NCBI GenBank assembly: GCA_904394705.1
Contig: CAJFNJ010000008.1
Location: 56,948-120,947, forward strand
Direction of reading: 5' to 3'
Length of the DNA: 64,000 nucleotides
DNA from: Avimicrobium caecorum
GTDB taxonomy: Bacteria > Bacillota > Clostridia > Oscillospirales > Ruminococcaceae
The notes under the pieces: model-generated
Told to the model about the DNA's origin: nothing
Seen by the model: only the letters and a program-made list of their open reading frames with translations
Database searches by the model: none
Made by a program: the position numbers and the translations under genes
Part shown: positions 33,246 to 41,638 of the stretch, piece after piece
Layout: every line of letters begins with the position of its first letter
Position numbering within the stretch: the stretch's first letter is position 1

Positions 33246-34583
33246 TCAGTCGTCCAGCAGGATAAAATGCCCATCCAGGTCCCGCTCAAAGGCAGACCCC
33301 GCCGGATAGCTCAAAAACGGGATAATATCAGTATCATAGTTGCAGATGGTATTGAGGTCATAGACATCCGAGTTCTGCGGATCGGAGAGATAGTCATCAC
33401 TCTCGTCCCCGGACAGGAACCGCCAGCCGCTGTCCTCCTCATAGTCCGGCATTTCCCGATACATATATCCCACCCGGCACCCGTCCACCAGAATGCGGTC
33501 GGTGGCAATACACCCCGCCGGCCCCTTCCAGTTCCGGAGCATGGGGCAGATCTGCGCGCTGGGAATGGCAAAATCCTTCACCGACACATACCGGCAGGCA
33601 CTTTCCCGGGCCGGGTCCACCACCTCCAGCGCCTCCTCGTTCATATACCGCAGCAGGGCCTCTGCTCCATTGCGGAGCTTGAAGTCCAGCTCGTCCGCAT
33701 AGAGCGGCACCATCTGATAGAACTCCACCTGTTCCCCATTTGGCAATGTGCAGTGGAAGCTCTCTGCCCCGTAGGCCTGGGGATGGATCAGCAGGATGCC
33801 TGCCATGCCCGGCCCCGGTGTGTGCTGGGAGGAGATCGCCGGGACAGTATCGCCCCAGCCCAGCCAGGTGTGCTGGTTCCAGGGCAGCCGGGTCATGATC
33901 TTCAGCCAGCGCAGAGGCCAGCGCCAGTTCTCGTCCTCCGACTCGAACTGCCACCAGGACGGCAGCGCGATCATCAGCTCGGCCCGGTCCGGCTCGGTTT
34001 CCACCAGATCCGCCGGGACTGCCATGCGCCGGGCGCCCATCCCCACCGTGCAGAGCAGATAGCAGTCATGCTCTGCCGAGGGCGGAATCACTGCCAGATC
34101 CACCTGGGCCTCCTGGGATTCTGCCCCGGGGATCACATCATCCACCTTGCCGAACCAGGCTGCGATATGTTCGAGTACCCTCTCCCGCTCCGCCTCTGTA
34201 TAGGCTTCCGGAGTCTGTCCGGCGGCGTTCTGTTTCTGTCTGGCCTCCAGAGAACGGCGGCACCATCCCGCAAAGATCAGGGCATCTTCGTCACCGGGGA
34301 GCAGCTGGAGAGTCTCCTCAAATTCCCGCAGCGCCTCCTCATACCGCTCCTGATAGAACCAGGCATAGCCCAGGCGGAAATGCCACAGCGGGTCCTCCGG
34401 CTGCGGGGCGCTGAGAAGCAGGCGCTCTGCTTCCTCATACCGGCCCAGATTGTTGTAGGCCCGGGCCAGCAGGGAACAGCTTTCCGCATCCGGCGTTTCC
34501 AGCCGCTCCAGCAGCCGGACAATCTCCTCATGCCGGTCCTTGCTGTGCAGTTCTTCCACCCGCTGCCTGATTGTCTGATCCAT
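33246..34583 (-). CDS. TPR-SUFU-DUF2185 protein (immunity-like)
   Basis: The 445 residues hold an N-terminal TPR region (about 10-105, with AYNNLGRYEEAERLL and GYAWFYQERYEEALREF). A suppressor-of-fused-like domain follows (about 145-330, with MIALPSWWQF and WLGWGDTVP). The C-terminal DUF2185/Imm33-like domain (about 345-440) has VGYMYREMPDYEEDSGWRFL and PAGSAFERD. In polymorphic toxin systems SUFU and DUF2185 are known immunity-type modules, but no toxin is seen next to this gene. The ATG at 34583 has AAAGGG upstream. A cytoplasmic location is inferred from the lack of a signal peptide. The actual function is unknown. Confidence 0.85.
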   Translation of the reverse strand: MDQTIRQRVEELHSKDRHEEIVRLLERLETPDAESCSLLARAYNNLGRYEEAERLLLSAPQPEDPLWHFRLGYAWFYQERYEEALREFEETLQLLPGDEDALIFAGWCRRSLEARQKQNAAGQTPEAYTEAERERVLEHIAAWFGKVDDVIPGAESQEAQVDLAVIPPSAEHDCYLLCTVGMGARRMAVPADLVETEPDRAELMIALPSWWQFESEDENWRWPLRWLKIMTRLPWNQHTWLGWGDTVPAISSQHTPGPGMAGILLIHPQAYGAESFHCTLPNGEQVEFYQMVPLYADELDFKLRNGAEALLRYMNEEALEVVDPARESACRYVSVKDFAIPSAQICPMLRNWKGPAGCIATDRILVDGCRVGYMYREMPDYEEDSGWRFLSGDESDDYLSDPQNSDVYDLNTICNYDTDIIPFLSYPAGSAFERDLDGHFILLDD

Positions 34584-34629
34584 GGTGTCACCCTTTCTTC
34601 CCGCCGGTCCTTCGGCAAAATCTTCTAAC

Positions 34630-34658
34630 ATTCTATCACAATCCCCCGGGCAAGTAAA
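34630..34658 (-). promoter_or_regulatory. Promoter of the TPR-SUFU-DUF2185 gene
   Basis: The minus strand has TTTACT, a 17-base spacer and TAGAAT with an upstream TG, directly after the pgsA terminator. Confidence 0.5.
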
Positions 34659-34663
34659 TCACG

Positions 34664-34701
34664 AAAAAAGCCGGCTCTGTCCGGGTATGGACAGAACCGG
34701 C
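34664..34701 (-). terminator. Terminator of the recA-recX-rimO-pgsA operon
   Basis: The minus strand has GCCGGTTCTGTCC-6-GGACAGAGCCGGC followed by TTTTTT. Confidence 0.92.
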
Positions 34702-34717
34702 CTGACCTTCCGGGGCA

Positions 34718-35272
34718 TCAGCCCTTGAGCAGGTCGATATTCTTGATAAGGTAGTTGCCGCCGGAGAACACAGTCAGCACGGTGGTCAGCGACATGAGCA
34801 GCTGGTTGAGCAGTACCATCCAGTCGCCCTGGATTCCCTGGGACAGTGCCCACTGAATGAGCAGCAGGGTGCTGATCCAGATCATCTGACAGATGGTCTT
34901 GGACTTGCCCCACTTGTCTGCCGGGATCACACGGCCCTTGGGCGCCGCTACCAGACGGATGGAAGTCACCAGGAATTCCCGGGACAGAATGATGATTGCC
35001 ACCACAGCCGGGATCATACCCTGGCCCACAAAGCAGATCAGTGCCGAAGTCACCAGCAGCTTGTCTGCCAGCGGGTCCATAAGGATACCAAAGTCGGTGA
35101 CCAGGTTGTTTTTCCGGGCCAGATAGCCATCCAGCATATCGGTGAGCGAAGCAGTTACAAAGAGCAGGAACGCCCACAGGAACCGATGCGGCACCAGATC
35201 ACTGAGCATGCAGAATACAAACGGCACGATCATAATGACCCGCATCAGCGTGAGTTTATTCGGTGTATTCAA
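34718..35272 (-). CDS. pgsA: CDP-diacylglycerol-glycerol-3-phosphate 3-phosphatidyltransferase PgsA
   Basis: PgsA makes phosphatidylglycerophosphate in the membrane. The 184 residues have several helices and the CDP-alcohol motif D-x2-DG-x2-AR...G-x3-D-x3-D in DMLDGYLARKNNL and DFGILMDPLADK. The start is TTG (complement of 35270-35272), chosen because the family begins MNxPNxLTxxR; a G-rich ribosome site lies upstream. It is last in the recA operon, 31 bp after rimO. Confidence 0.94.
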   Translation of the reverse strand: MNTPNKLTLMRVIMIVPFVFCMLSDLVPHRFLWAFLLFVTASLTDMLDGYLARKNNLVTDFGILMDPLADKLLVTSALICFVGQGMIPAVVAIIILSREFLVTSIRLVAAPKGRVIPADKWGKSKTICQMIWISTLLLIQWALSQGIQGDWMVLLNQLLMSLTTVLTVFSGGNYLIKNIDLLKG

Positions 35273-35303
35273 AACAAGATCCCCCCCAGATCCGCTTTAT
35301 TGC

Positions 35304-36632
35304 TTATTCGGCTTCTTCCGCCACCAGATCATAGCCCTGACTGCCGGTGACAGTCACCATGACATACTCACCGGTCTCATGCTCATAGGGCGAATCGAAG
35401 TAGACCCGGGTATCAATATCCGGAGCATCCATATAGCTGCGGCCATAGTAGATGCCGGTCTCCTCATTGAGGCCCTCCACCACTACTTCCAGTTCCCTGC
35501 CGATCCAGCTCCGGGCAAATTCCTCGGCGATAGCAAGCTGCTCGCTCATGACAATATCTGCCCGGCGGCGCTTGGTCTCCTCGTCGATCTGCTCCGGCAT
35601 GGAGTAGGCCGGGGTGCCGTCCTCCGGCGAGTAGGTGAAGCAGCCCACACGCTCGAACTTCACTTCCTTCACCAGACGGGTCATCTCGGCGAAGTCCTCT
35701 TCGGTCTCGCCGGGGAAGCCGGTGATGAAGGTGGTGCGCAGTACCACACCCGGAATCTTCTCCCGGATCTTCTGCATCAGGTTCCTGAGGTAGTCATAGT
35801 CGTCCCGGCGGTTCATCGCCTTGAGAATGCGTCCGCTGGCGTGCTGTACCGGCACATCCATGTACTTGACCACCTTGGGCTCGGAGGCCATTACCTCCAG
35901 CAGCTCATCGGTGACCCGCTGGGGATAGCAGTAGAGAATACGCACCCAGTGCACGCCATCCACCTTGCAGACCTCCCGGATCAGCTCGGGGAGCATCAGC
36001 TTACCGTAGATGTCCTCACCGTACCGGGTGGTATCCTGAGCCACCAGGTTCATCTCGGTGACGCCCTGGGCAGCAAAACGCCGCACCTCTTCCAGGATAT
36101 TCTCCATCTTCCGGCTGCGGAACCGTCCCCGGATGTTGGGGATGGCACAGTAGGTGCAGCGGTTGTCACAGCCGTCTGCCAGCTTGATATAGGCATAATA
36201 GGGCGCATTGGTGAGCACACGCTCGGCGTCCATGACCAGCTCGTCCTTGGGGGCGAACTCCACGACCCGCTCTCCCTGCAACGCCTGATCGATGGCGTTG
36301 ACAATATCAGTGTTGCGTCCGATGCCCAGAATGACATCGGCCTCCGGGATCTCGGTCACCAGCTCCTGCTGGTACCGCTCTGCCAGACAGCCGGTCACAA
36401 CCACAGCCTTGATGACACCCTGGCGCTTGAGCTCGCAGAACTCCAGGATATTCTCGATGGACTCCCGCTTGGCATCCTCAATGAATGCGCAGGTGTTGAT
36501 AATCACCACATCACACTGTTCGGCATTGCCGCACAGCTCATATCCGTCCCGCTGGATCAGCGAGAGCATGATCTCTCCGTCCACCTGGTTCTTGGAACAA
36601 CCAAGGGACACCATTCCTACTTTTACTGCCAT
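35304..36632 (-). CDS. rimO: Ribosomal protein S12 methylthiotransferase RimO
   Basis: RimO is a radical-SAM enzyme that methylthiolates Asp88 of S12. The 442 residues have the N-terminal UPF0004 cluster Cys (SLGCSKNQVDGE, NTCAFI, TGCLAER), the radical-SAM motif CDNRCTYC, and a C-terminal TRAM domain. The length and the SLGCSKN start separate RimO from MiaB. It lies between recX and pgsA with a gap of only 12 bp to recX. Confidence 0.95.
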   Translation of the reverse strand: MAVKVGMVSLGCSKNQVDGEIMLSLIQRDGYELCGNAEQCDVVIINTCAFIEDAKRESIENILEFCELKRQGVIKAVVVTGCLAERYQQELVTEIPEADVILGIGRNTDIVNAIDQALQGERVVEFAPKDELVMDAERVLTNAPYYAYIKLADGCDNRCTYCAIPNIRGRFRSRKMENILEEVRRFAAQGVTEMNLVAQDTTRYGEDIYGKLMLPELIREVCKVDGVHWVRILYCYPQRVTDELLEVMASEPKVVKYMDVPVQHASGRILKAMNRRDDYDYLRNLMQKIREKIPGVVLRTTFITGFPGETEEDFAEMTRLVKEVKFERVGCFTYSPEDGTPAYSMPEQIDEETKRRRADIVMSEQLAIAEEFARSWIGRELEVVVEGLNEETGIYYGRSYMDAPDIDTRVYFDSPYEHETGEYVMVTVTGSQGYDLVAEEAE

Positions 36633-36644
36633 TTGATTCTCCTA

Positions 36645-37286
36645 CTAATCTTCCGGATCCAGCTCCTCCTCTACGCCGAGTTCCTCCAGAACTTCGGCAA
36701 GAGCCGGGCGGATCTCTCCATATTTATAACCCATGCGGAGCAGCGCGTTCACTGCCCGCTGACGCCCCTTTTCCTCTCCCAGGTACCGGGCATATTTCTT
36801 CCGGATCAGCTCCCGGAGCCGGGCATCTGATTCCCCGGCGTCAAACTGCTCCAGCACTTCCTCGATGGTATCCGGCTCGATCCCCTTCTGGCGCAGAGCC
36901 TGGGCGATCCGCTGCCGGGAATACCCCTTGAGCCGGAACAGATCCCGGGCATAGGTGGACGCATAGTACCGGTCATCGATGAGCCCCAGCTCACACAGAC
37001 GGTCTGCCACCTGCTCGGCAATGTCCTCATCGATCTGCCGGCGCAGACGGTCCAGCAGCATCCGCCGGCTGTATGCCTTGTATTCCAGCAGATGCAGCGC
37101 CCATTCCCGCCCATAGATGTACTCCGACTCCCGCCGGAGCGCCTCCAGGGTCTGGATATCCGTTTCCATGCCCGGACGCAGTCCGCTGCGGACCAGAGCC
37201 TCCTCCTCTGCCGAGAACAGGAACTCCCCGTCCACAAACAGGGCATACCGGCCTTTTTTCGTCACGGAAATATCAGTGATCTTCAT
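36645..37286 (-). CDS. recX: Regulatory protein RecX
   Basis: RecX limits RecA filament activity. The 213 residues are helical and hold the RecX repeats, for example YKAYSRRMLLDRLRR and LIDDRYYASTYARDLFRLKG. The acidic C-terminus is normal. It follows recA by 12 bp, as is common. Confidence 0.93.
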   Translation of the reverse strand: MKITDISVTKKGRYALFVDGEFLFSAEEEALVRSGLRPGMETDIQTLEALRRESEYIYGREWALHLLEYKAYSRRMLLDRLRRQIDEDIAEQVADRLCELGLIDDRYYASTYARDLFRLKGYSRQRIAQALRQKGIEPDTIEEVLEQFDAGESDARLRELIRKKYARYLGEEKGRQRAVNALLRMGYKYGEIRPALAEVLEELGVEEELDPED

Positions 37287-37298
37287 GCGTTATCCCGG

Positions 37299-38450
37299 TC
37301 AGTCGTCCACTTCGATGTCAATGTTGGCCTTGGGCGCAGCCGGAGCCTCTGCCGGAGCAGGTGCGGCCTCCTCTGCCGGCTTTGCTGCCGGAGCCGGAGC
37401 GGGCTTGCGTCCGATCTTCGAGTTCAGCAGCTTGTCCGCATTTGCCATAACCTGTGCGGCGATCTCCTCTGCCAGCTCGGGATTCTGCCGCAGGAATTCC
37501 TTGGCATTGTCCCGGCCCTGACCGATCTTGGAGCCGTTATAGCTGAACCAGGAACCGCTCTTCTCAATGATGTCCAGCTTGACAGCGGCATCCAGGATCT
37601 CACCCTCCCGGGAGATACCCTGACCGTACATGATGTCAAACTCAGCTTCCCGGAAGGGCGGAGCCACCTTATTCTTGACTACCTTGACCCGGGTGCGGTT
37701 GCCCACTACTTCGCCGCCGCTCTTGAGCTGCTCAATCCGGCGCACATCCAGACGCACCGACGAGTAGAACTTCAGCGCACGGCCGCCGGGGGTGGTCTCC
37801 GGGTTGCCGTACATGACGCCGATCTTCTCACGCAGCTGGTTGATGAAGATGGCAACACAGTTGGATTTGCCGATGGCGCCGGTGAGCTTGCGCAGACCCT
37901 GGGACATCAGACGGGCCTGGACACCCACATGGCTGTCGCCCATCTCGCCCTCGATCTCGGCCTTGGTGACCATCGCTGCCACCGAGTCCACTACGACAAT
38001 ATCCACCGCGCCGGAACGAACCAGGGCCTCTGCAATTTCCAGAGCCTGTTCACCGGTGTCGGGCTGGGATACCAGCAGCGAGTCAATATCCACGCCCAGT
38101 GCCTTGGCATAGTTGGGGTCCAGGGCGTGCTCTACATCGATGAACACAGCCGAACCGCCCCGCTTCTGGCACTCAGCGACAATATGCAGTGCCACGGTGG
38201 TCTTACCGCTGCTTTCCGGTCCATAGATCTCGATGATGCGTCCCTTGGGCACACCGCCGATCCCCAGCGCGATATCCAGCGACAAGCTGCCGGTGGGAAT
38301 TGCCTCCACATTCAGGGTGGAGTGCTGACCAAGACGCATGACCGCACCCTTGCCGAACTGCTTTTCAATCTGAGCCAGCGCAGCATCCAGTGCCTTCTGC
38401 TTCTCCGAAGCTACCGATGCGTTTTTATCTTCCGCCTGCTTAACAGCCAT
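37299..38450 (-). CDS. recA: Recombinase RecA
   Basis: RecA drives homologous recombination and SOS induction. The 383 residues have the Walker A GPESSGKTT near residue 77 and the DNA-binding loop regions GVMYGNPETTPGG. The acidic, Ala/Pro-rich C-terminal tail ends DIEVDD. The ATG at 38450 follows GGAGG by 7 bases; upstream in-frame codons lack a site. A strong promoter and a LexA-like box precede it. Confidence 0.98.
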   Translation of the reverse strand: MAVKQAEDKNASVASEKQKALDAALAQIEKQFGKGAVMRLGQHSTLNVEAIPTGSLSLDIALGIGGVPKGRIIEIYGPESSGKTTVALHIVAECQKRGGSAVFIDVEHALDPNYAKALGVDIDSLLVSQPDTGEQALEIAEALVRSGAVDIVVVDSVAAMVTKAEIEGEMGDSHVGVQARLMSQGLRKLTGAIGKSNCVAIFINQLREKIGVMYGNPETTPGGRALKFYSSVRLDVRRIEQLKSGGEVVGNRTRVKVVKNKVAPPFREAEFDIMYGQGISREGEILDAAVKLDIIEKSGSWFSYNGSKIGQGRDNAKEFLRQNPELAEEIAAQVMANADKLLNSKIGRKPAPAPAAKPAEEAAPAPAEAPAAPKANIDIEVDD

Positions 38451-38577
38451 ATCAAAACCTCCGTCTTTGCAAAAACTTCTGTCTGCTGTCCGGGCCAGCC
38501 CAGCCACAGCAGAAAAAACGCGGCCTTTCTCCCGGCTGGTCTGCCTTGGAAAAGGGCGCACGAACTGACTATATCTC

Positions 38578-38606
38578 ATTATACCGTCCTCCGGACACAA
38601 AATCAA
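38578..38606 (-). promoter_or_regulatory. Promoter of the recA operon
   Basis: The minus strand has TTGATT, a 17-base spacer and TATAAT. The leader to recA is about 120 bases. Confidence 0.75.
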
Positions 38607-38635
38607 CCGCCCGGACGGTTTTTTCTCGGATTTTA

Positions 38636-38648
38636 CGAATATTTGTTC
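38636..38648. promoter_or_regulatory. LexA-like SOS box upstream of recA
   Basis: CGAATATTTGTTC resembles the Gram-positive LexA consensus CGAAC-N4-GTTCG, differing in a few positions. It lies about 30 bases upstream of the recA -35. It could also serve the divergent DUF1540 gene. Confidence 0.5.
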
Positions 38649-38658
38649 TCTGCTTTTT

Positions 38659-38670
38659 CAGAAATTTCTG
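38659..38670. promoter_or_regulatory. Perfect palindrome CAGAAATTTCTG
   Basis: This 12-bp perfect palindrome in the recA/DUF1540 divergent region lies 58 bases before the DUF1540 start. It is a candidate operator for an unknown regulator. Confidence 0.4.
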
Positions 38671-38728
38671 TATAGACCGCCTCTGCCCGGGCAGACTATG
38701 AATGAAATCTTCAAGGAGTGTGATAAAT

Positions 38729-39046
38729 ATGGCAGAACTTACCTGCAGCGTCAACACCTGCGCCAGTCATAACGGCGGCTACTGCTGCCGCAACAGCATC
38801 AAGATCGACGGTCACAGTGCCGTCATGAAGGACCAGACCTTCTGCGGTTCCTTCCAGCAGAAAACCGGCGGCGCTGTCAACGCAGCCTGCGGCAGCACCC
38901 CCAACCCGCACATGGAGATCCGCTGCTCCGCCAGCCACTGTGCTCACAACCAGGGTGGGCACTGCTCGGCTGAAAATGTGACTGTTTCCGGCGGCTCGGT
39001 CACCGAGATGACCGAAACCATCTGCGATTCCTTCGAAGCCCGATAA
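38729..39046 (+). CDS. DUF1540 protein with two Cys modules
   Basis: The 105-residue protein has two tandem DUF1540 modules. The first is CSVNTCASHNGGYCCRNSI followed by TFCGSF (about 5-41). The second is CSASHCAHNQGGHCSAENV followed by ICDSF (about 66-102). Each has four or five Cys plus a His, consistent with zinc binding. DUF1540 proteins are common small proteins of spore-forming Clostridia and Bacilli, with no defined role. AGGAG lies 10 bases before the ATG. Confidence 0.88.
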   Translation: MAELTCSVNTCASHNGGYCCRNSIKIDGHSAVMKDQTFCGSFQQKTGGAVNAACGSTPNPHMEIRCSASHCAHNQGGHCSAENVTVSGGSVTEMTETICDSFEAR

Positions 39047-39055
39047 CCCCGTCTG

Positions 39056-39093
39056 AAAAAACAGGGAGACCACCGCTGGTCCCCCTGTTTTTT
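39056..39093. terminator. Intrinsic terminator after the DUF1540 gene
   Basis: AAAAAACAGGG and GACCA arms pair with TGGTC and CCCTGTTTTTT, with one mismatch and a CCGC loop. The run of six T ends the plus-strand transcript. Confidence 0.88.
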
Positions 39094-39189
39094 GTTTGGA
39101 TGCATGCCTGATTGTCTGCAAAGTGAAATATCTTTACATGCGGAAATTTCCCATGATTCCGTGCTTTTTCGCTGAGGCGTGATTTCCAG

Positions 39190-39218
39190 TTGACAGCCCC
39201 GCCTTCCAAGACTACAAT
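39190..39218 (+). promoter_or_regulatory. Promoter of the peptidase S51 gene
   Basis: TTGACA, a 17-base spacer and TACAAT lie about 20 bases before the ribosome site AAAGGAGGAG. Confidence 0.75.
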
Positions 39219-39251
39219 AGAGGCAATACTATTATAAAAGGAGGAGATTGT

Positions 39252-40028
39252 ATGGGAAAAATCGTAGCCATCGGCGGCGGTGAAAACGGCCGTGGGGAAC
39301 ATCCGTATGAAACCGGCCCATTTGACCGGGAAATTGTGAGGCTGACCGATAAGGACAATCCGAACTTTCTGTTCATCGGGCTTGCCAACTCCTTTGCGGA
39401 CAGCTACTATGCCACTATGTGTGATATTTTTCACGGCAGACTGGGGTGCACCCATACCGATCACCTCACCGAAGCGGATCTCCGTGACCCGGATACCCTG
39501 CGCCGGAAGATGGAATGGGCGGACTTCATCTATGTGGGCGGCGGCAACACTCTGCGCCTGATGACGCTGCTCCGGCGCTGTGGCGGCGACCGCCTGCTGG
39601 ACGAGGCATACAAGCGGGGCACTGTGCTCAGCGGTGTCAGTGCCGGCGGTATCTGCTGGTGCAGCTGCGGCAACTCCGACTCCCGGAAGTTCACCAGCGG
39701 CAGTGACCAGCTCATCAAGGTCACCGGACTGGGCTATCTGCCGGTGCTGTTCTGCCCGCACTATGACGCGGAGCCCCTGCGCCAGACCGATCTGCCCCGG
39801 ATGATGCGCCGGGTCCATGGCATGCCTGCCATCGCTCTGGACAACGGCGCTGCCCTGGAGGTGGTGGACGGACAGTGGCGGCTGCTCACCTCCCTGCCCG
39901 GTGCCCGGGGGCAGAAGTGCTTCTGGAAGGATGGCACCTGGCACCAGCAGCTCCTGCCGGCAGACGGAGTATTCCGTCCGCTGGAAGAGCTGCTCGCCCG
40001 GAACGCCAACCCGGACTCCCCCGCCTGA
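39252..40028 (+). CDS. Peptidase S51 family protein (dipeptidase E-like)
   Basis: The 258-residue protein belongs to the S51 class-I glutamine-amidotransferase-like fold. The nucleophile elbow GVSAGG places Ser at residue 130. The oxyanion segment YVGGGNTLRLM lies upstream. No signal peptide is seen. The known activity of the family is cleavage of Asp-X dipeptides or related cyanophycin products; the substrate here is not determined. queH follows 32 bp later. Confidence 0.88.
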   Translation: MGKIVAIGGGENGRGEHPYETGPFDREIVRLTDKDNPNFLFIGLANSFADSYYATMCDIFHGRLGCTHTDHLTEADLRDPDTLRRKMEWADFIYVGGGNTLRLMTLLRRCGGDRLLDEAYKRGTVLSGVSAGGICWCSCGNSDSRKFTSGSDQLIKVTGLGYLPVLFCPHYDAEPLRQTDLPRMMRRVHGMPAIALDNGAALEVVDGQWRLLTSLPGARGQKCFWKDGTWHQQLLPADGVFRPLEELLARNANPDSPA

Positions 40029-40060
40029 CCCTACATATTATAAAAGGAATGAACTGACCC

Positions 40061-40741
40061 ATGAAAACTCTGATGCACATCTGCTGTGCCCCCTGTTCGG
40101 TCTACTGCATTGAAAGCCTGCGGGCGGAGGGGATCGAACCGGTGGGATTCTGGTACAACCCCACCATCCACCCCTACACCGAATACCGTTCCCGCCGGGA
40201 CTGTCTGCGGGACTATGCCCAGCGAGTAAATCTGACCCTCATCGAACAGGATGAATATGGCCTGCGGGACTTTGTCCGGCGGGTGGCAGACCACATCGAA
40301 GGCCGCTGCGCTGACTGCTATGCCATCCGGCTGGAACAGACCGCCGCTTATGCCGCCGCCCATGGCTACGACAGCTTTACCACCACCCTGCTGGTGAGCC
40401 CCTATCAGAAGCATGAGCTGATCCGTCAGATCGGCGAACGGCTGGCAGAACAGTACGGCATCCAGTTCCTCTACCGGGATTTCCGTGTGGGCTTCCGGGA
40501 AGGCCAGGAAAAGGCCCGGGAAGCCGGGCTCTATATGCAGAAATACTGCGGCTGCATCTTCAGTGAGGAGGACCGCTATATCCGGAACCGCCCGCTGAAA
40601 AAGCCCCCGGTACAGATCAACCCCAAGCCGGTGAACCCCAAGAAGCTCGCCCGCATGGAAAAGGCGGCTGCCAATGCCGCAGCCCGGGCTGAGCATGAGC
40701 GCCTTGCCGCCTCTGCCGCCGGAGAAGAACCCGGGAAATAA
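40061..40741 (+). CDS. queH: Epoxyqueuosine reductase QueH
   Basis: QueH reduces epoxyqueuosine to queuosine in tRNA and replaces QueG in many anaerobes. The 226 residues carry the cluster and disulfide Cys sets HICCAPCS (residues 7-14), GRCADCY and KYCGCIFSEEDRY. The C-terminal tail is Lys/Ala-rich and extends past the core. No other queuosine gene lies in the window. Confidence 0.93.
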   Translation: MKTLMHICCAPCSVYCIESLRAEGIEPVGFWYNPTIHPYTEYRSRRDCLRDYAQRVNLTLIEQDEYGLRDFVRRVADHIEGRCADCYAIRLEQTAAYAAAHGYDSFTTTLLVSPYQKHELIRQIGERLAEQYGIQFLYRDFRVGFREGQEKAREAGLYMQKYCGCIFSEEDRYIRNRPLKKPPVQINPKPVNPKKLARMEKAAANAAARAEHERLAASAAGEEPGK

Positions 40742-40883
40742 TACCTATACGCCGGAACGCTCTGACGCTGTTCCTGTCCCTTCTCATGAGAAGGTGCGAC
40801 GGCGAAGGCCGGCTCCTTTCCTGGGCACCCGTGCTGGGAATAGCAAGCCCCCGGACACACCGGATACCTGGCTCAAAGCACAT
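40742..40883. other. GC-rich intergenic segment with a 16-bp palindrome
   Basis: This stretch after queH has no supported gene. It holds the perfect palindrome CCTTCTCATGAGAAGG (40779-40794) and other short complementary blocks. It resembles in style the unexplained segments at 49651-49889 and 54920-55111. It may be a dispersed noncoding repeat, which is a guess. Confidence 0.35.
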
Positions 40884-40927
40884 AAAAACACACCCGTTTT
40901 CCTGTGGGAATGCGGGTGTGTTTTTTA
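40884..40927. terminator. Bidirectional intrinsic terminator
   Basis: AAAACACACCCG and CGGGTGTGTTTT form a 12-bp stem around a loop, with A and T runs. It ends the plus-strand queH transcript and the minus-strand sigE gene. Confidence 0.88.
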
Positions 40928-41638
40928 TCAGAGGTCATGCAGTTCCCGGCGCAGGCGGCTGAGAATGCGTTTTTCCAGCCGGGAGATATAGGACTGGGAA
41001 ATACCGATGGCATCTGCCACCTCCTTCTGGGTGTGTTCGGTGCCGCCCCGCAATCCGAAGCGCAGGTGCATGATCTGCCGCTCCCGGTCCGAGAGCCGGT
41101 CCACCGCCGAAAGCAGCATCGCCTGCTCCGCACTCTGCTCAATGGGGCGGCTGATGATGTCCGGCTCGGTACCCAGAATATCTGAAAGCATCATCTCATT
41201 GCCGTCCCAGTCTACCTTGAGCGGCTCATCAATGGAGATCTCGCTGCGCTGGTTCTGACTCTTGCGCAGGTACATCAGGATCTCATTCTCGATGCACCGG
41301 GAGGCATAGGTCGCCAGTTTGATATTTTTCTCCGGGCAGAAGGTATTGACCGCCTTGATCAGCCCGATGGTCCCGATGGAGATGAGATCCTCGATCCCGA
41401 TGCCGGTGGTTTCAAACTTCCGGGCTATGTAGACCACCAGCCGGAGATTGCGCTCGATCAGGGTGCGCCGGGCGGACTCGTCCCCCTCTGCCAACCGCGC
41501 GAATACCTCCCGTTCCTCGTCCCGCTCCAGCGGCGGCGGCAGAACCTGCGCCCCGCCTATGTAATAGCAAACCCCCGGCCAGTGCCGGAGAATCCAGCTC
41601 CATATCCGATTTTTCAGCTCTGTGATGCCTGTAAACAC
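40928..41638 (-). CDS. sigE: Sporulation sigma factor SigE (pro-sigma-E)
   Basis: SigE is the early mother-cell sporulation sigma. The 236 residues begin with a propeptide of about 25-28 residues, with the processing region CYYIGGAQVLPPPL. Regions 2 (ENEILMYLRKSQNQRSEIS), 3 and 4 (TQKEVADAIGISQSYISRLE) follow. The start is GTG, chosen because AAGGAGG lies 7 bases upstream. It overlaps the end of spoIIGA by 25 bases. sigG, often the next gene, is absent here. Confidence 0.95.
   Translation of the reverse strand: MFTGITELKNRIWSWILRHWPGVCYYIGGAQVLPPPLERDEEREVFARLAEGDESARRTLIERNLRLVVYIARKFETTGIGIEDLISIGTIGLIKAVNTFCPEKNIKLATYASRCIENEILMYLRKSQNQRSEISIDEPLKVDWDGNEMMLSDILGTEPDIISRPIEQSAEQAMLLSAVDRLSDRERQIMHLRFGLRGGTEHTQKEVADAIGISQSYISRLEKRILSRLRRELHDL

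Noticed and set aside
38451..38606. A possible 52-residue N-terminal extension of recA
   Set aside because: It runs through the leader and the -10 region. The ATG at 38450 has a good ribosome site and matches the family start.
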